Source of the DNA: Streptomyces tuirus
GTDB taxonomy: Bacteria; Actinomycetota; Actinomycetes; Streptomycetales; Streptomycetaceae
DNA length: 64,000 bases
Assembly: GCF_014701095.1 (NCBI RefSeq)
Contig: NZ_AP023439.1
Location: 1,290,001-1,354,000, forward strand
Direction of reading: 5' to 3'
A model generated the notes under the pieces. The model saw nothing but the letters and a program-made list of their open reading frames with translations. It was not told the DNA's origin and searched no databases. A program made the translations under genes and the position numbers. Of this stretch, positions 15,382 to 24,026 are shown piece by piece (within the stretch, counting starts at the first letter, position 1; each line of letters begins with the position of its first letter).

Positions 15382-15400
15382 GTCGACATCACGTGTCGAC
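15382..15400. promoter_or_regulatory. 19-nt inverted repeat in gntK leader
   Basis: GTCGACA-TCACG-TGTCGAC has perfect 7-nt arms, 26 nt upstream of the gntK start. It could be a second operator or an mRNA hairpin near the ribosome site. Confidence 0.4.
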
Positions 15401-15426
15401 CTCGGACAGCAGACAGTGAGGCAGCG

Positions 15427-15945
15427 ATGAACACCCCCCACGTCGTCGTGGTCATGGGCGTAGCGGGCACCGGCAAGACCACCATCGGTCCCCTGCTCGC
15501 GGCCCGGCTCGGCGTTCCGTACGCCGAGGGCGACGACTTCCATCCGCCGGCCAACATCGCCAAGATGTCGGCCGGCACCCCGCTCACCGACGAGGACCGC
15601 CTGCCCTGGCTCGACGCCATCGGCGCGTGGGCGCACGGGCGGGCCGGGCTCGGCGGGGTCGTCAGCTGCTCGGCACTGAAGCGGTCGTACCGCGACCGGC
15701 TGCGGGCCGCCGCGCCGGGCGTGGTCTTCGTGCATCTCACGGGTGACCGCGCGCTGATCGAGGACCGGATGTCGCACCGGCAGGGGCACTTCATGCCCAC
15801 GGCGCTGCTCGACTCCCAGTTCGCCACGCTCCAGCCCCTCGCGGCGGACGAGGCGGGGGTCGGGGTGGACGTCGCGGGCGGCCCGGAGGAGATCACCGAA
15901 CGGGCGGTGCACGCCCTGCAGGACCTCCCCGAGCCCGTCCAGTAG
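15427..15945 (+). CDS. gntK: Gluconokinase
   Basis: A 172-residue cytosolic kinase that phosphorylates D-gluconate to 6-phosphogluconate for the pentose phosphate pathway. The Walker A motif GVAGTGKT is at 11-18, followed by YAEGDDFHPPANIAKMSAGTPLTDEDRLPWL, the GntK substrate signature. The later SCSALKRSYRDRLR and HRQGHFMP segments are also family hallmarks. Start at 15427 with GTGAGG upstream; the very long open frame through gntR on this strand is spurious. It is followed 53 bp later by gntP on the same strand. Confidence 0.95.
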   Translation: MNTPHVVVVMGVAGTGKTTIGPLLAARLGVPYAEGDDFHPPANIAKMSAGTPLTDEDRLPWLDAIGAWAHGRAGLGGVVSCSALKRSYRDRLRAAAPGVVFVHLTGDRALIEDRMSHRQGHFMPTALLDSQFATLQPLAADEAGVGVDVAGGPEEITERAVHALQDLPEPVQ

Positions 15946-15998
15946 CCCCTGGCGGTTTTCCCCTTCCTCCTCTTCTCCCCAACACAAGGAAACCCACC

Positions 15999-17396
15999 GT
16001 GACCAGACTCAGCGTCGAGATGCTGGCAGCGGACGCACCCGAGCCGATCACCTCGGCCGGCCACGCTCAGCTGGGCATCGCCGTCCTGGCGGGCATCGCC
16101 GTCATCGTCCTGCTCATCACGAAGTTCAAGCTGCACGCCTTCCTGTCGCTGACCATCGGGTCACTGGCGCTCGGCGCGATCGCCGGGGCGCCCCTGGACA
16201 AGGTGCTGCTCAGCTTCAGCGCCGGCCTCGGCTCCACGGTCGCCGGTGTCGGTGTGCTGATCGCCCTCGGGGCGATCCTGGGCAAGATGCTCGCCGACTC
16301 CGGCGGCGCCGACCAGATCGTCGACACGATCCTCGCCCGGGCCGGCGGGCGGTCGATGCCGTGGGCGATGGTGCTGATCGCCTCCGTGATCGGGCTGCCG
16401 CTGTTCTTCGAGGTCGGCATCGTGCTGCTGATCCCCGTCGTACTGATGGTCGCCAAGCGAGGCAACTACTCGCTGATGCGCATCGGTATCCCGGCGCTCG
16501 CGGGCCTGTCCGTGATGCACGGCCTGGTGCCGCCGCACCCCGGTCCGCTGGTCGCGATCGACGCCGTCGGGGCCGACCTGGGCGTGACGCTGGCGCTGGG
16601 CGTCCTCGTCGCCATACCCACGGTGATCATCGCCGGTCCGGTGTTCTCGAAGTACGCGGCCCGCTGGGTGGACGTCCCGGCCCCCGAGAAGATGATCCCG
16701 CAGCGCGCCTCCGAGGAGCTCGACAAGCGCCCCGGCTTCGGCGCCACGCTCTTCACCGTGCTGCTCCCGGTGATCCTCATGCTCGCCAAGGCACTCGTCG
16801 ACATCGTCGTGGACGACCCCGAGAACCCGGTGCAGCGCGTCTTCGACGTCGTGGGCGCCCCGATGATCGCCCTGCTCGCCTCGGTGCTGGTCGGCATCTT
16901 CACGCTGCTGCGGCCCGCGGGGTTCTCCAAGGAGCGGATCTCGCCGCTCGTCGAGAAGAGCCTCATGCCGATCGCGGGCATCCTGCTGATCGTCGGCGCG
17001 GGCGGCGGCTTCAAGCAGACGCTCATCGACACGGGCGTGGGGCAGATGGTCCTGGACATCTCCGAGGACTGGGCCATCCCCGCGCTGCTGCTGGCCTGGC
17101 TGATCGCGGTGGTGATCCGGCTCGCGACCGGTTCGGCGACCGTGGCCACGGTCTCGGCGGCCGGTCTGGTCGCCCCGCTCGCGGCGGACATGTCCACCAC
17201 GCACGCGGCGCTGCTCGTCCTGGCCATCGGCGCCGGCTCGCTGTTCTTCAGCCACGTCAACGACGCCGGATTCTGGATGGTGAAGGAGTACTTCGGGCTG
17301 AGCGTCGGCCAGAACATCAAGACCTGGTCCGTCATGGAGACGATCATCTCGGTGGTCGCCGGCGGTCTGGTCCTGCTGTTGTCCCTCGTGATCTAG
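15999..17396 (+). CDS. gntP: Gluconate:H+ symporter, GntP family
   Basis: A 465-residue inner-membrane permease of the GntP family with 12 or more predicted membrane segments. The family signatures GLPLFFEVGIVLLIPVV, HGLVPPHPGPLVA and SLFFSHVNDAGFWMVKEYF are all present. It imports gluconate for the adjacent GntK. GTG start at 15999 with AAGGAAA about 7 nt upstream. Co-transcribed with gntK; a strong terminator follows. Confidence 0.94.
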   Translation: MTRLSVEMLAADAPEPITSAGHAQLGIAVLAGIAVIVLLITKFKLHAFLSLTIGSLALGAIAGAPLDKVLLSFSAGLGSTVAGVGVLIALGAILGKMLADSGGADQIVDTILARAGGRSMPWAMVLIASVIGLPLFFEVGIVLLIPVVLMVAKRGNYSLMRIGIPALAGLSVMHGLVPPHPGPLVAIDAVGADLGVTLALGVLVAIPTVIIAGPVFSKYAARWVDVPAPEKMIPQRASEELDKRPGFGATLFTVLLPVILMLAKALVDIVVDDPENPVQRVFDVVGAPMIALLASVLVGIFTLLRPAGFSKERISPLVEKSLMPIAGILLIVGAGGGFKQTLIDTGVGQMVLDISEDWAIPALLLAWLIAVVIRLATGSATVATVSAAGLVAPLAADMSTTHAALLVLAIGAGSLFFSHVNDAGFWMVKEYFGLSVGQNIKTWSVMETIISVVAGGLVLLLSLVI

Positions 17397-17410
17397 AGGT
17401 GGTGCCGCCC

Positions 17411-17448
17411 GGGAGCGCGCCTCGGCCCTGGTGCCGAGGCGCGCTCCC
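17411..17448 (+). terminator. Terminator of the gntK-gntP operon
   Basis: GGGAGCGCGCCTCGG and its exact reverse complement form a 15-bp stem with an 8-nt loop, starting 15 bp after the gntP stop. Confidence 0.8.
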
Positions 17449-17554
17449 CTGCGCGGCGGAGCCGGTTCCTTCCCCGGGGCGATGCCCGCGCTCCGCGTGG
17501 CTGCGATCTTGAAGGCATCGCCGGCCTTTGCCGGCCGCCACAGGGAGGAACACC

Positions 17555-18181
17555 ATGACCGTCCACGTCTCGCCCGTCGCCCCTTCCGGGACCCCGGGAC
17601 CTCCCGGCCGGCTGCGCAGGGCGTGGGCCGCCGCGCACGCGCCGGTGCCCGGGGTGCGGCGGTGGGCGCGGATCGCCGCTTGCGCCGTACCGCTCGTCGT
17701 GGTGCCGTCGAGCGTGTGGCGGGTCGTGGTGGTCGTCTTCGACGACGGCACAGCGGAGAAGAGCGGGAATCTCCCGGCCTGGCTGCCGCTCCAGGTGTAC
17801 GTCGTCCTGCTGTCGGTGTTCTCCGAGCTGGTGGCGTTCATCGCGGTCGGGTTGATCGCCGCGTGGGGTGAGGCGGTTCCGCGCTGGGTGCCGCTGCTGG
17901 GCGGGCGCCGGGTGCCGACGGCCGCCGCGGCCGTGCCCGCCGCTCTCGGTGCCCTGCTGCTGACGGTGCTGTGGACCGCCGCGTTCGTCGCGGACGCCGC
18001 GGGGGTCACGCTCCGCGGGGACCCGGCTCCGAGCGACTTCCCGACGGCGGCGGGCGGCTGGAAAGCCGCCGTGTTCTACGTCTGCTACCTCCCGCTGCTG
18101 CTGTGGGGGCCCCTGCTCGCGGCCGTCACGGTGGCCTATGTGCGGCGCCGGAACCGTCCCGGGCCGGCCGGGCCCCGGTGA
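17555..18181 (+). CDS. Integral membrane protein of unknown function
   Basis: A 208-residue protein with about four predicted membrane helices: around 38-58 (IAACAVPLVVVPS), 80-110 (VYVVLLSVFSELVAFIAVGLI), 128-150 (AAAAVPAALGALLLTVLW) and 175-198 (VFYVCYLPLLLWGPLLAAVTVAY). The C-terminus is short and basic, so probably cytoplasmic. No family recognised. Start at 17555 (MTVHVSPVAP) with GGAGGAA upstream. It ends 1 bp from the stop of the convergent cytochrome gene. Confidence 0.75.
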   Translation: MTVHVSPVAPSGTPGPPGRLRRAWAAAHAPVPGVRRWARIAACAVPLVVVPSSVWRVVVVVFDDGTAEKSGNLPAWLPLQVYVVLLSVFSELVAFIAVGLIAAWGEAVPRWVPLLGGRRVPTAAAAVPAALGALLLTVLWTAAFVADAAGVTLRGDPAPSDFPTAAGGWKAAVFYVCYLPLLLWGPLLAAVTVAYVRRRNRPGPAGPR

Positions 18182-18182
18182 C

Positions 18183-18806
18183 TCACGGCCGCCACAGGGT
18201 GTGCTGCCGCTCCGCCCACTCCCGGCTCACCGAGCCGGTGCGCATGCCCCTCCTGGACTCCGGGTCCGCCAGGGCCATGCCGATGTGGCCTGCCAGGACG
18301 ATGCCGATGGTGAGGGCCAGCCAGTCGTGGACGAAGGTGGCGCTGGTGCGCCAGAGCAGGGGGGTGAGGTGGGTGAACCACATCATCAGGCCCGTGGCGA
18401 GCATGACCAGCGTGGCGCCGGCGATCCAGGCGGCGTAGAGCTTCTGGCCGGCGTTGAACTTGGCCGCGGGGCGGGACGAGCGGCGTTTGTCGCGGTGCAG
18501 GGCGGCGCGCAGCCAGGTGCGGTCGTGCGGGCCGAAGCGGTTGAGGCGGCCGAGGTCGGCGCGGAAGGCCCGGGAGGCGAGGGCGGCCAGGACGGGGACG
18601 GGCAGAACAAGTCCGGCCCACTGGTGCAGGGTGACGACCAGAGCGCGGCGGCCGACGAGTTCGGCGAGCTGGGGGACGTAGAGGCAGGCCGCGGTGACGA
18701 CGCAGATGGCCATCAGGGCGGCCGTGGTGCGGTGGGTCCAGCGCTGCAGTGTGGTGAAGCGGCGCACGTGGGCCGTGTCCGGCGGGGTGTCAGCTCGTAG
18801 GGTCAT
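18183..18806 (-). CDS. Cytochrome b/b6-type membrane subunit
   Basis: A 207-residue four-helix membrane haem protein of the cytochrome b561/FdnI-like type. Candidate haem ligands are the histidines in RWTHRTTAALM, TLHQWAGLVLPV, WFTHLTPLL and FVHDWLALTIGIVLAGHIGMALADP. Its start overlaps the end of the molybdoenzyme gene by 17 bp, so the two are one operon. By analogy with MsrPQ (YedYZ) and FdnI it passes electrons from the quinone pool to the exported molybdoprotein. The C-terminal PESRRGMRTGSVSREWAERQH is cytoplasmic-like. Confidence 0.85.
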   Translation of the reverse strand: MTLRADTPPDTAHVRRFTTLQRWTHRTTAALMAICVVTAACLYVPQLAELVGRRALVVTLHQWAGLVLPVPVLAALASRAFRADLGRLNRFGPHDRTWLRAALHRDKRRSSRPAAKFNAGQKLYAAWIAGATLVMLATGLMMWFTHLTPLLWRTSATFVHDWLALTIGIVLAGHIGMALADPESRRGMRTGSVSREWAERQHTLWRP

Positions 18807-19539
18807 CGTCGCGTCCGTTCGAGCGGCCCACCCAGGCGTCGACGTCGTAGCCGCGCTCCTCCCAGTAGCCCGGCCGGACCTCGTCGGTGACGGTGATGCC
18901 GGAGAGCCACTTGGCGGACTTGTAGAAGTACATGGGCGCCACGTAGAGGCGGACCGGGCCGCCGTGGGAGTGGCCGAGGTCCTTGTCCTGCATGCGCAGG
19001 GCGACCAGGACGTCCGCGCGGCGGGCCTGGTCGAGGGTGAGGCTCTCGGTGTACGTGCCGTCGAAGCAGGTGAAGCGGATGGCCCTGGCCGTGGGGCGGA
19101 CCCGGGCCGCGTCCAGGATCCGGGACAGGCGTACGCCCTCGAAGGGGGTGTCGGGGACGCGCCAGCCCGTGACGCACTGGACGTCGCGGACGATGCGGGT
19201 CTGGGGCAGGGCCTTGAGGTCGTCCAGGGTGTAGGTCGTGGGGCGCTCGACCAGGCCGTCCACGGTGAGCCGGTAGTTGGCCGCGTTCTTGCGGGGGACG
19301 GACGAGGCGACCGAGTAGTAGCGGAAGCCGCCGCCGTTGGGGAGCAGGCCCGTCAGGCCGGTGGGGTCCTTGTCGGCCGCGCCGCCGAGGAAGCGCTCCA
19401 GGCCGCGTTGCAGCGGAGGCGCGGCGACCACGCCCGCGGCGCCCAGGGCGAGGGTGCCGAGGAAGACGCGGCGGCCGATCGGGGTGCCCCGTTCTTCGGG
19501 GTGCTCGTCGTTCACACCCCTGGGTACGTCCTGGTTCAC
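18790..19539 (-). CDS. Exported molybdopterin-dependent oxidoreductase (YedY/sulfite oxidase-like)
   Basis: A 249-residue sulfite-oxidase-fold molybdoenzyme. A Tat-type signal GRRVFLGTLALGAAGVVA (twin arginines 23-24) sends the folded enzyme across the membrane. The molybdenum-coordinating cysteine is C122 in DVQCVTGW; RFTCFDGTYTESL and HSHGGPVRLYVAPMYFYKSAKWLSGI are further cofactor-region hallmarks. It resembles the catalytic subunit of MsrP-type reductases or plant-nitrate-reductase-like domains; the substrate (for example methionine sulfoxide) is inferred only. Paired with the cytochrome b gene. Confidence 0.88.
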   Translation of the reverse strand: MNQDVPRGVNDEHPEERGTPIGRRVFLGTLALGAAGVVAAPPLQRGLERFLGGAADKDPTGLTGLLPNGGGFRYYSVASSVPRKNAANYRLTVDGLVERPTTYTLDDLKALPQTRIVRDVQCVTGWRVPDTPFEGVRLSRILDAARVRPTARAIRFTCFDGTYTESLTLDQARRADVLVALRMQDKDLGHSHGGPVRLYVAPMYFYKSAKWLSGITVTDEVRPGYWEERGYDVDAWVGRSNGRDDDPTS

Positions 19540-19626
19540 GTACTCATTCGAACACCCGCGGCCCCCGTAGGACAGGGATCGCGGGTGCTCGTCAGACTTC
19601 CGTCACCACTTCTTGCGCCGGCCGCG

Positions 19627-21162
19627 TCAGGAGGAGGCCGCCTTGTCGAGCTGGAACGCCTCGTTGCCGAGGCCGATCCGGGCGTGCTTCTCGGGGGCGC
19701 GGGCCCGCAGCACCAGGCCGAGCACCACACCGGCGAGCGCGGCGAGGCCGATGATGCCGGGCAGCACCCAGCTCAGTGAGGAGCCGGGCCCGGCGCCGAC
19801 CAGCACCTCGAAGTCCTTCACCGTGTAGCCGGCGATCACCAGCAGGGCGATGCCCGCCAGGGCGGACGTGACCAGCCGCCAGGCCTGGGCGCCGGCGGCG
19901 CCGCGGCGGACGAAGAACACGACGACGGACAGGGAGGCCGCCGCCATCAGCACGATCACGCCGAGGGCGCCGATGTTGCCGAACCAGGTGAACAGGTGCA
20001 GGACGGGCGCGGTGGGGTCGCCGGCCGGTTTGTCGTCGGCGAGGGCGAAGGCGGCCACGACCACCACGGCCACGACGGTCTGGAGCAGCGAGCCGGTGCC
20101 CGGGGCGCCGCTGCTGCCGCTGGTGCGGCCGAAGGCGGCCGGCAGCAGACCCTCGCGGCCCATGGCGAAGGCGTAGCGGGCGACGACGTTGTGGAAGCTG
20201 AGCAGCGCGGCGAACATGCCGGTGACGAACAGGACGTGCAGGACGTCCGTGAAGGTGCCGCCCAGGCGGGACTCGGTGAGGAAGAACAGCAGCCCGGCGC
20301 TCTGCTTCTGTGACGTGCCGACGATGCCGGAGGGGCCGGTGGCGACGGTGAGGGCCCAGGAGCTCAGCGCGAAGAAGACGGCGACCCCGCCGACCGCGAG
20401 GAACATCACCCGCGGCACCAGCACGTGCGGCCGGCTGGTCTCCTCGGCGTAGACGGGCGCCTGTTCGAAGCCGAGGAAGGCGGCGATGCAGAAGCACAGC
20501 GCGGTGCCGACGCCCGCGCCGGTGAGCGTGTCGGGGTTGAAGGCGTGCAGCGACAGGCCTTCCTTGCCGGGGTCGGCGAGGGCGGCGACGTCGAAGATCA
20601 CGACGAGGAGCACCTCGATGACCAGCAGTACGCCGAGCACGCGGGCGTTGACGTCGATCTTCAGCCAGCCGAGCAGCCCGACGGCGAGCGCGGCCACGAG
20701 GGCCGGTATCCACCAGGCGATCTCCACGTCGGCGTAGGTGGCGAAGAGTCCGGAGACCTCGAAGCCGAAGATGCCGTAGATGCCGACCTGGAGCGCGTTG
20801 TAGGCGACGAGGGCGACCAGGGCGGCGCCGGCTCCGGCGGTGCCCCCGAGGCCGCGGGAGATGTACGCGTAGAAGGCGCCCGCGTTGTGGACGTGGCGGC
20901 TCATCTCGGCGTAGCCCACGCTGAACAGGATCAGGACGACGCCGAGGAGGACGAAGAGCAGCGGCTGGCCGACGATGCCCATCACCGCGAATGTGGTGGG
21001 CATGACACCCGCGACGACCATGAGCGGCGCGGTCGCGGCGAGGACGGAGAGCAGCAGACCCCCGGTGCCGAGCCGGTCGGCGCGCAGGGCGCGCTCCTGC
21101 CCCTTGAACGTACTGATGCCGCCGGAGGCGGGTGGGCTCGTTCTCGAACTGTCCGTGGTCAT
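19627..21162 (-). CDS. APC family amino acid permease
   Basis: A 511-residue permease with about 12-14 membrane helices. APC superfamily marks: GTGGLLLSVLAATAPLMVVAGVMP at the N-terminus (the unwound TM1 region), AFYAYISRGLGG, AAFLGFEQAPVYAEETSRP and a long C-terminal membrane part. It imports an amino acid or amine with protons; substrate unknown. Start at 21162 (MTTDSSRTSPPASGG). The frame stays open beyond this through the next gene but that part is not conserved. It lies 32 bp after the upstream hypothetical gene, probably one operon. Confidence 0.88.
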   Translation of the reverse strand: MTTDSSRTSPPASGGISTFKGQERALRADRLGTGGLLLSVLAATAPLMVVAGVMPTTFAVMGIVGQPLLFVLLGVVLILFSVGYAEMSRHVHNAGAFYAYISRGLGGTAGAGAALVALVAYNALQVGIYGIFGFEVSGLFATYADVEIAWWIPALVAALAVGLLGWLKIDVNARVLGVLLVIEVLLVVIFDVAALADPGKEGLSLHAFNPDTLTGAGVGTALCFCIAAFLGFEQAPVYAEETSRPHVLVPRVMFLAVGGVAVFFALSSWALTVATGPSGIVGTSQKQSAGLLFFLTESRLGGTFTDVLHVLFVTGMFAALLSFHNVVARYAFAMGREGLLPAAFGRTSGSSGAPGTGSLLQTVVAVVVVAAFALADDKPAGDPTAPVLHLFTWFGNIGALGVIVLMAAASLSVVVFFVRRGAAGAQAWRLVTSALAGIALLVIAGYTVKDFEVLVGAGPGSSLSWVLPGIIGLAALAGVVLGLVLRARAPEKHARIGLGNEAFQLDKAASS

Positions 21163-21194
21163 CGGGGGTGCGTCCTCACTCTTCGGGTCGGGGG

Positions 21195-22160
21195 TCAGGC
21201 CGTGCCGAGCGCGCCGGCGCGAGCGGCGGCGAAAGCGGTGTGCGGGTCGCGGTCCGGGTACGACCAGGGCGCCGGGGTGGCGTGGTGGCCGATCCGGTGG
21301 AACAGGGCGGCGGCCTCGGCGCCCCGCCCCTCGCAGAACTTGGCGTGGGCGAGGAAGTTCAGATCGATCAGCCGCCGCGGGTGCCCCTCCAGCTCCCATT
21401 CCAGCCACCAGTCGAAGGCGGCCTTCATGACCTGCCGGGCGCGGCGGCCCGTCCAGTGGCCGGAGGCGGCCGGGTCGGCGGGTTCGTGCCCGGCGGCGGC
21501 CAGCGCGCGGTACCGCTCGGCGTGCGCGATGACCGGCAGGATCGCGAGCGGCGAGTCGGCGGGGGCCTGCTCGGCGGCCCAGTTGGCGAAGTCGTAGACC
21601 TCGTGCAGCGGGTCCGGACCGGCCTCGGTGCGGCGGGCCGCGAGCCGGGCGACCATCAGGTGGTGGGCGTGGTGGTGGTCGGCGTAGCGGGCGCGGACCG
21701 CCTCGAATCCGCGGACCACGTCCTGGTCGGCGCCGACCGCGCAGTCCAGCATGAGCAGGCCGAGCCAGGGGGTGGGATCGGCGGGGGTCCGGGTCACGGC
21801 GGCCTGGCAGGCCTCGCGGGCCCGGACCGGCTTGGCCTTGCCGCGCAGGGCGCGCCGGACCTCGGCGAGGGCCAGCAGCACGGAGGCGTCGGCGGACTCG
21901 GGTTCGGCGAGCAGCCACTCCCGGGCCCACGCGGCGCAGTAGGTCTCGCGGGCGAGGACGGTGACGCGGTGGCCGCGCCGGTCCCAGTCGTCCCCGGTGT
22001 GGACCAGGAGGGACCGGGCGTTCTGCCAGCGGCCCTGCGCCAGTGCGGTGCGGGCGGCCACGAGTTCGGCGTCGTCGAGGGCCTCGTCGAAGGCCTGCGC
22101 CGCACGTCTGCGGCCACGGCCGAGGGGAGGCGGGGGTGGGGACACCGCGAACTTCCTCAC
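21195..22160 (-). CDS. Hypothetical protein with TPR-like helical repeats
   Basis: A 321-residue soluble alanine-rich protein, predicted nearly all helical. The pattern LVAARTALAQGRWQNARSLL, SVLLALAEVRRALRG and ACQAAVTRTPADPTPWLGLLML looks like degenerate tetratricopeptide repeats across about 20-150; a conserved-looking AFDWWLEWELEGHPRRLIDLNFLAHAKFCEGRG block lies near 255-285. No catalytic motif is recognised. The family seems streptomycete-specific. It precedes the APC permease on the same strand, so a role linked to transport or amino acid sensing is possible but unsupported. Confidence 0.7.
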   Translation of the reverse strand: MRKFAVSPPPPPLGRGRRRAAQAFDEALDDAELVAARTALAQGRWQNARSLLVHTGDDWDRRGHRVTVLARETYCAAWAREWLLAEPESADASVLLALAEVRRALRGKAKPVRAREACQAAVTRTPADPTPWLGLLMLDCAVGADQDVVRGFEAVRARYADHHHAHHLMVARLAARRTEAGPDPLHEVYDFANWAAEQAPADSPLAILPVIAHAERYRALAAAGHEPADPAASGHWTGRRARQVMKAAFDWWLEWELEGHPRRLIDLNFLAHAKFCEGRGAEAAALFHRIGHHATPAPWSYPDRDPHTAFAAARAGALGTA

Positions 22161-22508
22161 GCGCTCTTCTTGTGTTCCGGCTCACGGCGACAGGGGGAGC
22201 GCGGATGTGCGCACTGCCATGAACTGATCACACACAGCCAACCCCCAGCCAACGGTCGTCGTCAAGGGCGGCCAGGGCGTTACACGCGTCAATCGTCGCT
22301 ACTTGTGAGGGAATTGTGATTCAGGAGACACGAGAGACAGGTGCGGCGGGCATACGATTTTTCCGTTTCGTCCTTTGTGATGCACCTCATAGCGCGGGCT
22401 GCCACCGCCCCCGACGATGGCATGACGTACGGGCCTGCCGGCGAAACCGGCCGGTACAGTCGGCCCCTACGCAACCGTGAACCCGACCTGACGATCGAGG
22501 TACACCGC
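22161..22508. other. 348-bp intergenic region with divergent promoters
   Basis: This gap separates two divergent genes and is less G+C-rich than its surroundings in the middle (around 22290-22400). No convincing coding frame: the frame open from 22341 is an N-terminal extension of the DMT gene with no conservation features. A GCCGG-CGAAA-CCGGC hairpin precedes a TACAGT -10-like element at 22455-22460, about 50 nt before the DMT start. Confidence 0.5.
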
Positions 22509-23414
22509 GTGTCGGTTCTAGTTCTGGCGCTCGCCCTGGGTGCCGCCTGCTGTCTGGGCTTCGGCTTCGTGCTCCAGCAGAACGCGGCCCAGCGGGCCCC
22601 GCTGAGCGACTTCCTCTCCTTCCGGCTGCTGCTCGACCTCGTGAAGGTGCCGCGCTGGCTCGGCGGCATCGCGCTGATGGTGGCCGGCATGGGGCTGGGC
22701 GCAGCCGCGCTGGGGCAGGGCGAGCTGTCGCTGGTGGAGCCCCTGCTGGCGACGAACCTGCTCTTCGCGCTCGCACTCTCCCGCAAGCAGACCCGGCAGC
22801 CGCTCGGCCGCCAGGGCTGGGCGGGCCTGCTCCTGCTGGCCGGCGGTGTGACCGCGTTCATCGTGGCCGGTCAGCCGGAGGGCGGCGCCGCGACGGCCGA
22901 TCCGGTGCGGCAGTGGCTCATCATCGGCGCCATGATCGGGCTCGCCCTGATCCTCACGACCCACGGCAAGCGGTCCCGGCTGAGCTCCGGCCCGGTCCTG
23001 CTGGCCCTGGCCGCCGGGCTGCTCTACGGCGTGCAGGACGCCCTGACCAGGGTCAGCGGGCAGAAGGCCGCCGACGGCGGCTTCGCCGAGCTGCTCACCG
23101 GCTGGGAGCCGTACGCGGTGCTGGCGCTCGGCGTCACGGGGCTGGTCCTGGTGCAGAGCGCGTTCGAGACCGCGTCGCTGCGCAAGTCGCTGCCCGCGCT
23201 GACCGCGGCCCAGCCGCTCGCCGGGATCGTCTGCGGCGTCGGTTTCCTGGGCGACCGGCTGCGCACCGACGCGGTGGCCCTGAGCTGGGAGGCCGGTGGT
23301 CTGCTGGCCGTGGTCGCCGGGATCGTCCTGCTGGGTCTGCATCCGGCGATGCCGCAGGGGGCACCGGAGCGGGCCCGGGTGGCCGCGCCCGCCGTCAGCC
23401 CGGCCTCGCCCTGA
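22509..23414 (+). CDS. DMT superfamily transporter (EamA-like)
   Basis: A 301-residue inner-membrane protein with ten predicted helices arranged as two five-helix halves typical of drug/metabolite transporters. The first half opens with LVLALALGAACCLGFGFVLQQNAA and has GQGELSLVEPLLATNLLFALALSRK; the second contains LLYGVQDALTRVSGQKA and PALTAAQPLAGIVCGV. Substrate unknown. GTG start at 22509 (VSVLVLALAL) begins directly with the first membrane helix. A hairpin terminator candidate follows, then the NUDIX gene 58 bp on. Confidence 0.82.
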   Translation: MSVLVLALALGAACCLGFGFVLQQNAAQRAPLSDFLSFRLLLDLVKVPRWLGGIALMVAGMGLGAAALGQGELSLVEPLLATNLLFALALSRKQTRQPLGRQGWAGLLLLAGGVTAFIVAGQPEGGAATADPVRQWLIIGAMIGLALILTTHGKRSRLSSGPVLLALAAGLLYGVQDALTRVSGQKAADGGFAELLTGWEPYAVLALGVTGLVLVQSAFETASLRKSLPALTAAQPLAGIVCGVGFLGDRLRTDAVALSWEAGGLLAVVAGIVLLGLHPAMPQGAPERARVAAPAVSPASP

Positions 23415-23425
23415 CGGGCTCCACG

Positions 23426-23451
23426 CCGCCCGGGCGCGTCGCCCGGGGCGG
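23426..23451 (+). terminator. Hairpin after DMT transporter
   Basis: CCGCCCGGGCG and CGCCCGGGGCGG pair with one bulged G around a 3-nt loop, 11 bp after the DMT stop. Confidence 0.4.
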
Positions 23452-23472
23452 GTGTCCTGCTTGGATGAGGAC

Positions 23473-23988
23473 ATGAGCGCTGCTGACGAGATCCTCGACG
23501 TCGTCGACGAGAACGACCGGGTCGTCGGGCAGTGCCCGCGCGGCGAGGTCTACGCCCGGGGGCTGCGCCATCGCTGTGTCTTCATCCAGGCCCGGGACGC
23601 CGAGGACCGGATCTTCGTGCACCGGCGCACCCCCACCAAGCTGGTCTTCCCCTCCCTCCACGACATGTTCGTCGGCGGAGTCGTCGGCGCCGGGGAGTCC
23701 TACGACACGGCGGCCCTGCGCGAGGCCGAGGAGGAGCTGGGCGTCAGCGGCCTCCCGCAGCCGCGGCACCTCTTCACCTTCCTCTACGACGACGGCTCCG
23801 GCCGGTCCTGGTGGTCTGCCGTCTACGACGTCCGCTGCGAGCTCCCGGTGCGGCCGCAGGCCGAGGAGGTGGCCTGGCACGATTTCCTGTCCGAGGCTGA
23901 GGTCGAGCGGCGCCTGACCGACTGGGAGTGGGTGCCGGACGGGCTGGCGGCGTACGAGCGGCTCAAGGCGTTCCGGTCGGCCGGCTGA
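23473..23988 (+). CDS. NUDIX hydrolase (YfcD-like)
   Basis: A 171-residue NUDIX enzyme. The Nudix box G-x5-E-x7-REUxEExGU is complete at residues 69-91 (GVVGAGESYDTAALREAEEELGV region), with the upstream HRCVFIQ and FVHRRTPTKLVFP typical of the YfcD/IPP-isomerase-like branch. It hydrolyses a nucleoside-diphosphate-linked substrate using Mg2+, specificity unknown. Start at 23473 (MSAADEILDVVDENDRVVGQ). It is followed closely by the two DUF202 genes on the same strand. Confidence 0.92.
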   Translation: MSAADEILDVVDENDRVVGQCPRGEVYARGLRHRCVFIQARDAEDRIFVHRRTPTKLVFPSLHDMFVGGVVGAGESYDTAALREAEEELGVSGLPQPRHLFTFLYDDGSGRSWWSAVYDVRCELPVRPQAEEVAWHDFLSEAEVERRLTDWEWVPDGLAAYERLKAFRSAG

Positions 23989-24013
23989 CGCGGAAGCGGA
24001 CCGGGTGCCCGGG

Positions 24014-24019
24014 TAGGGT
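24014..24019 (+). promoter_or_regulatory. -10 element of predicted leaderless promoter
   Basis: TAGGGT sits exactly 7 nt before the GTG start at 24027; no ribosome site lies between. Confidence 0.45.
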
Positions 24020-24026
24020 CGCGCAG

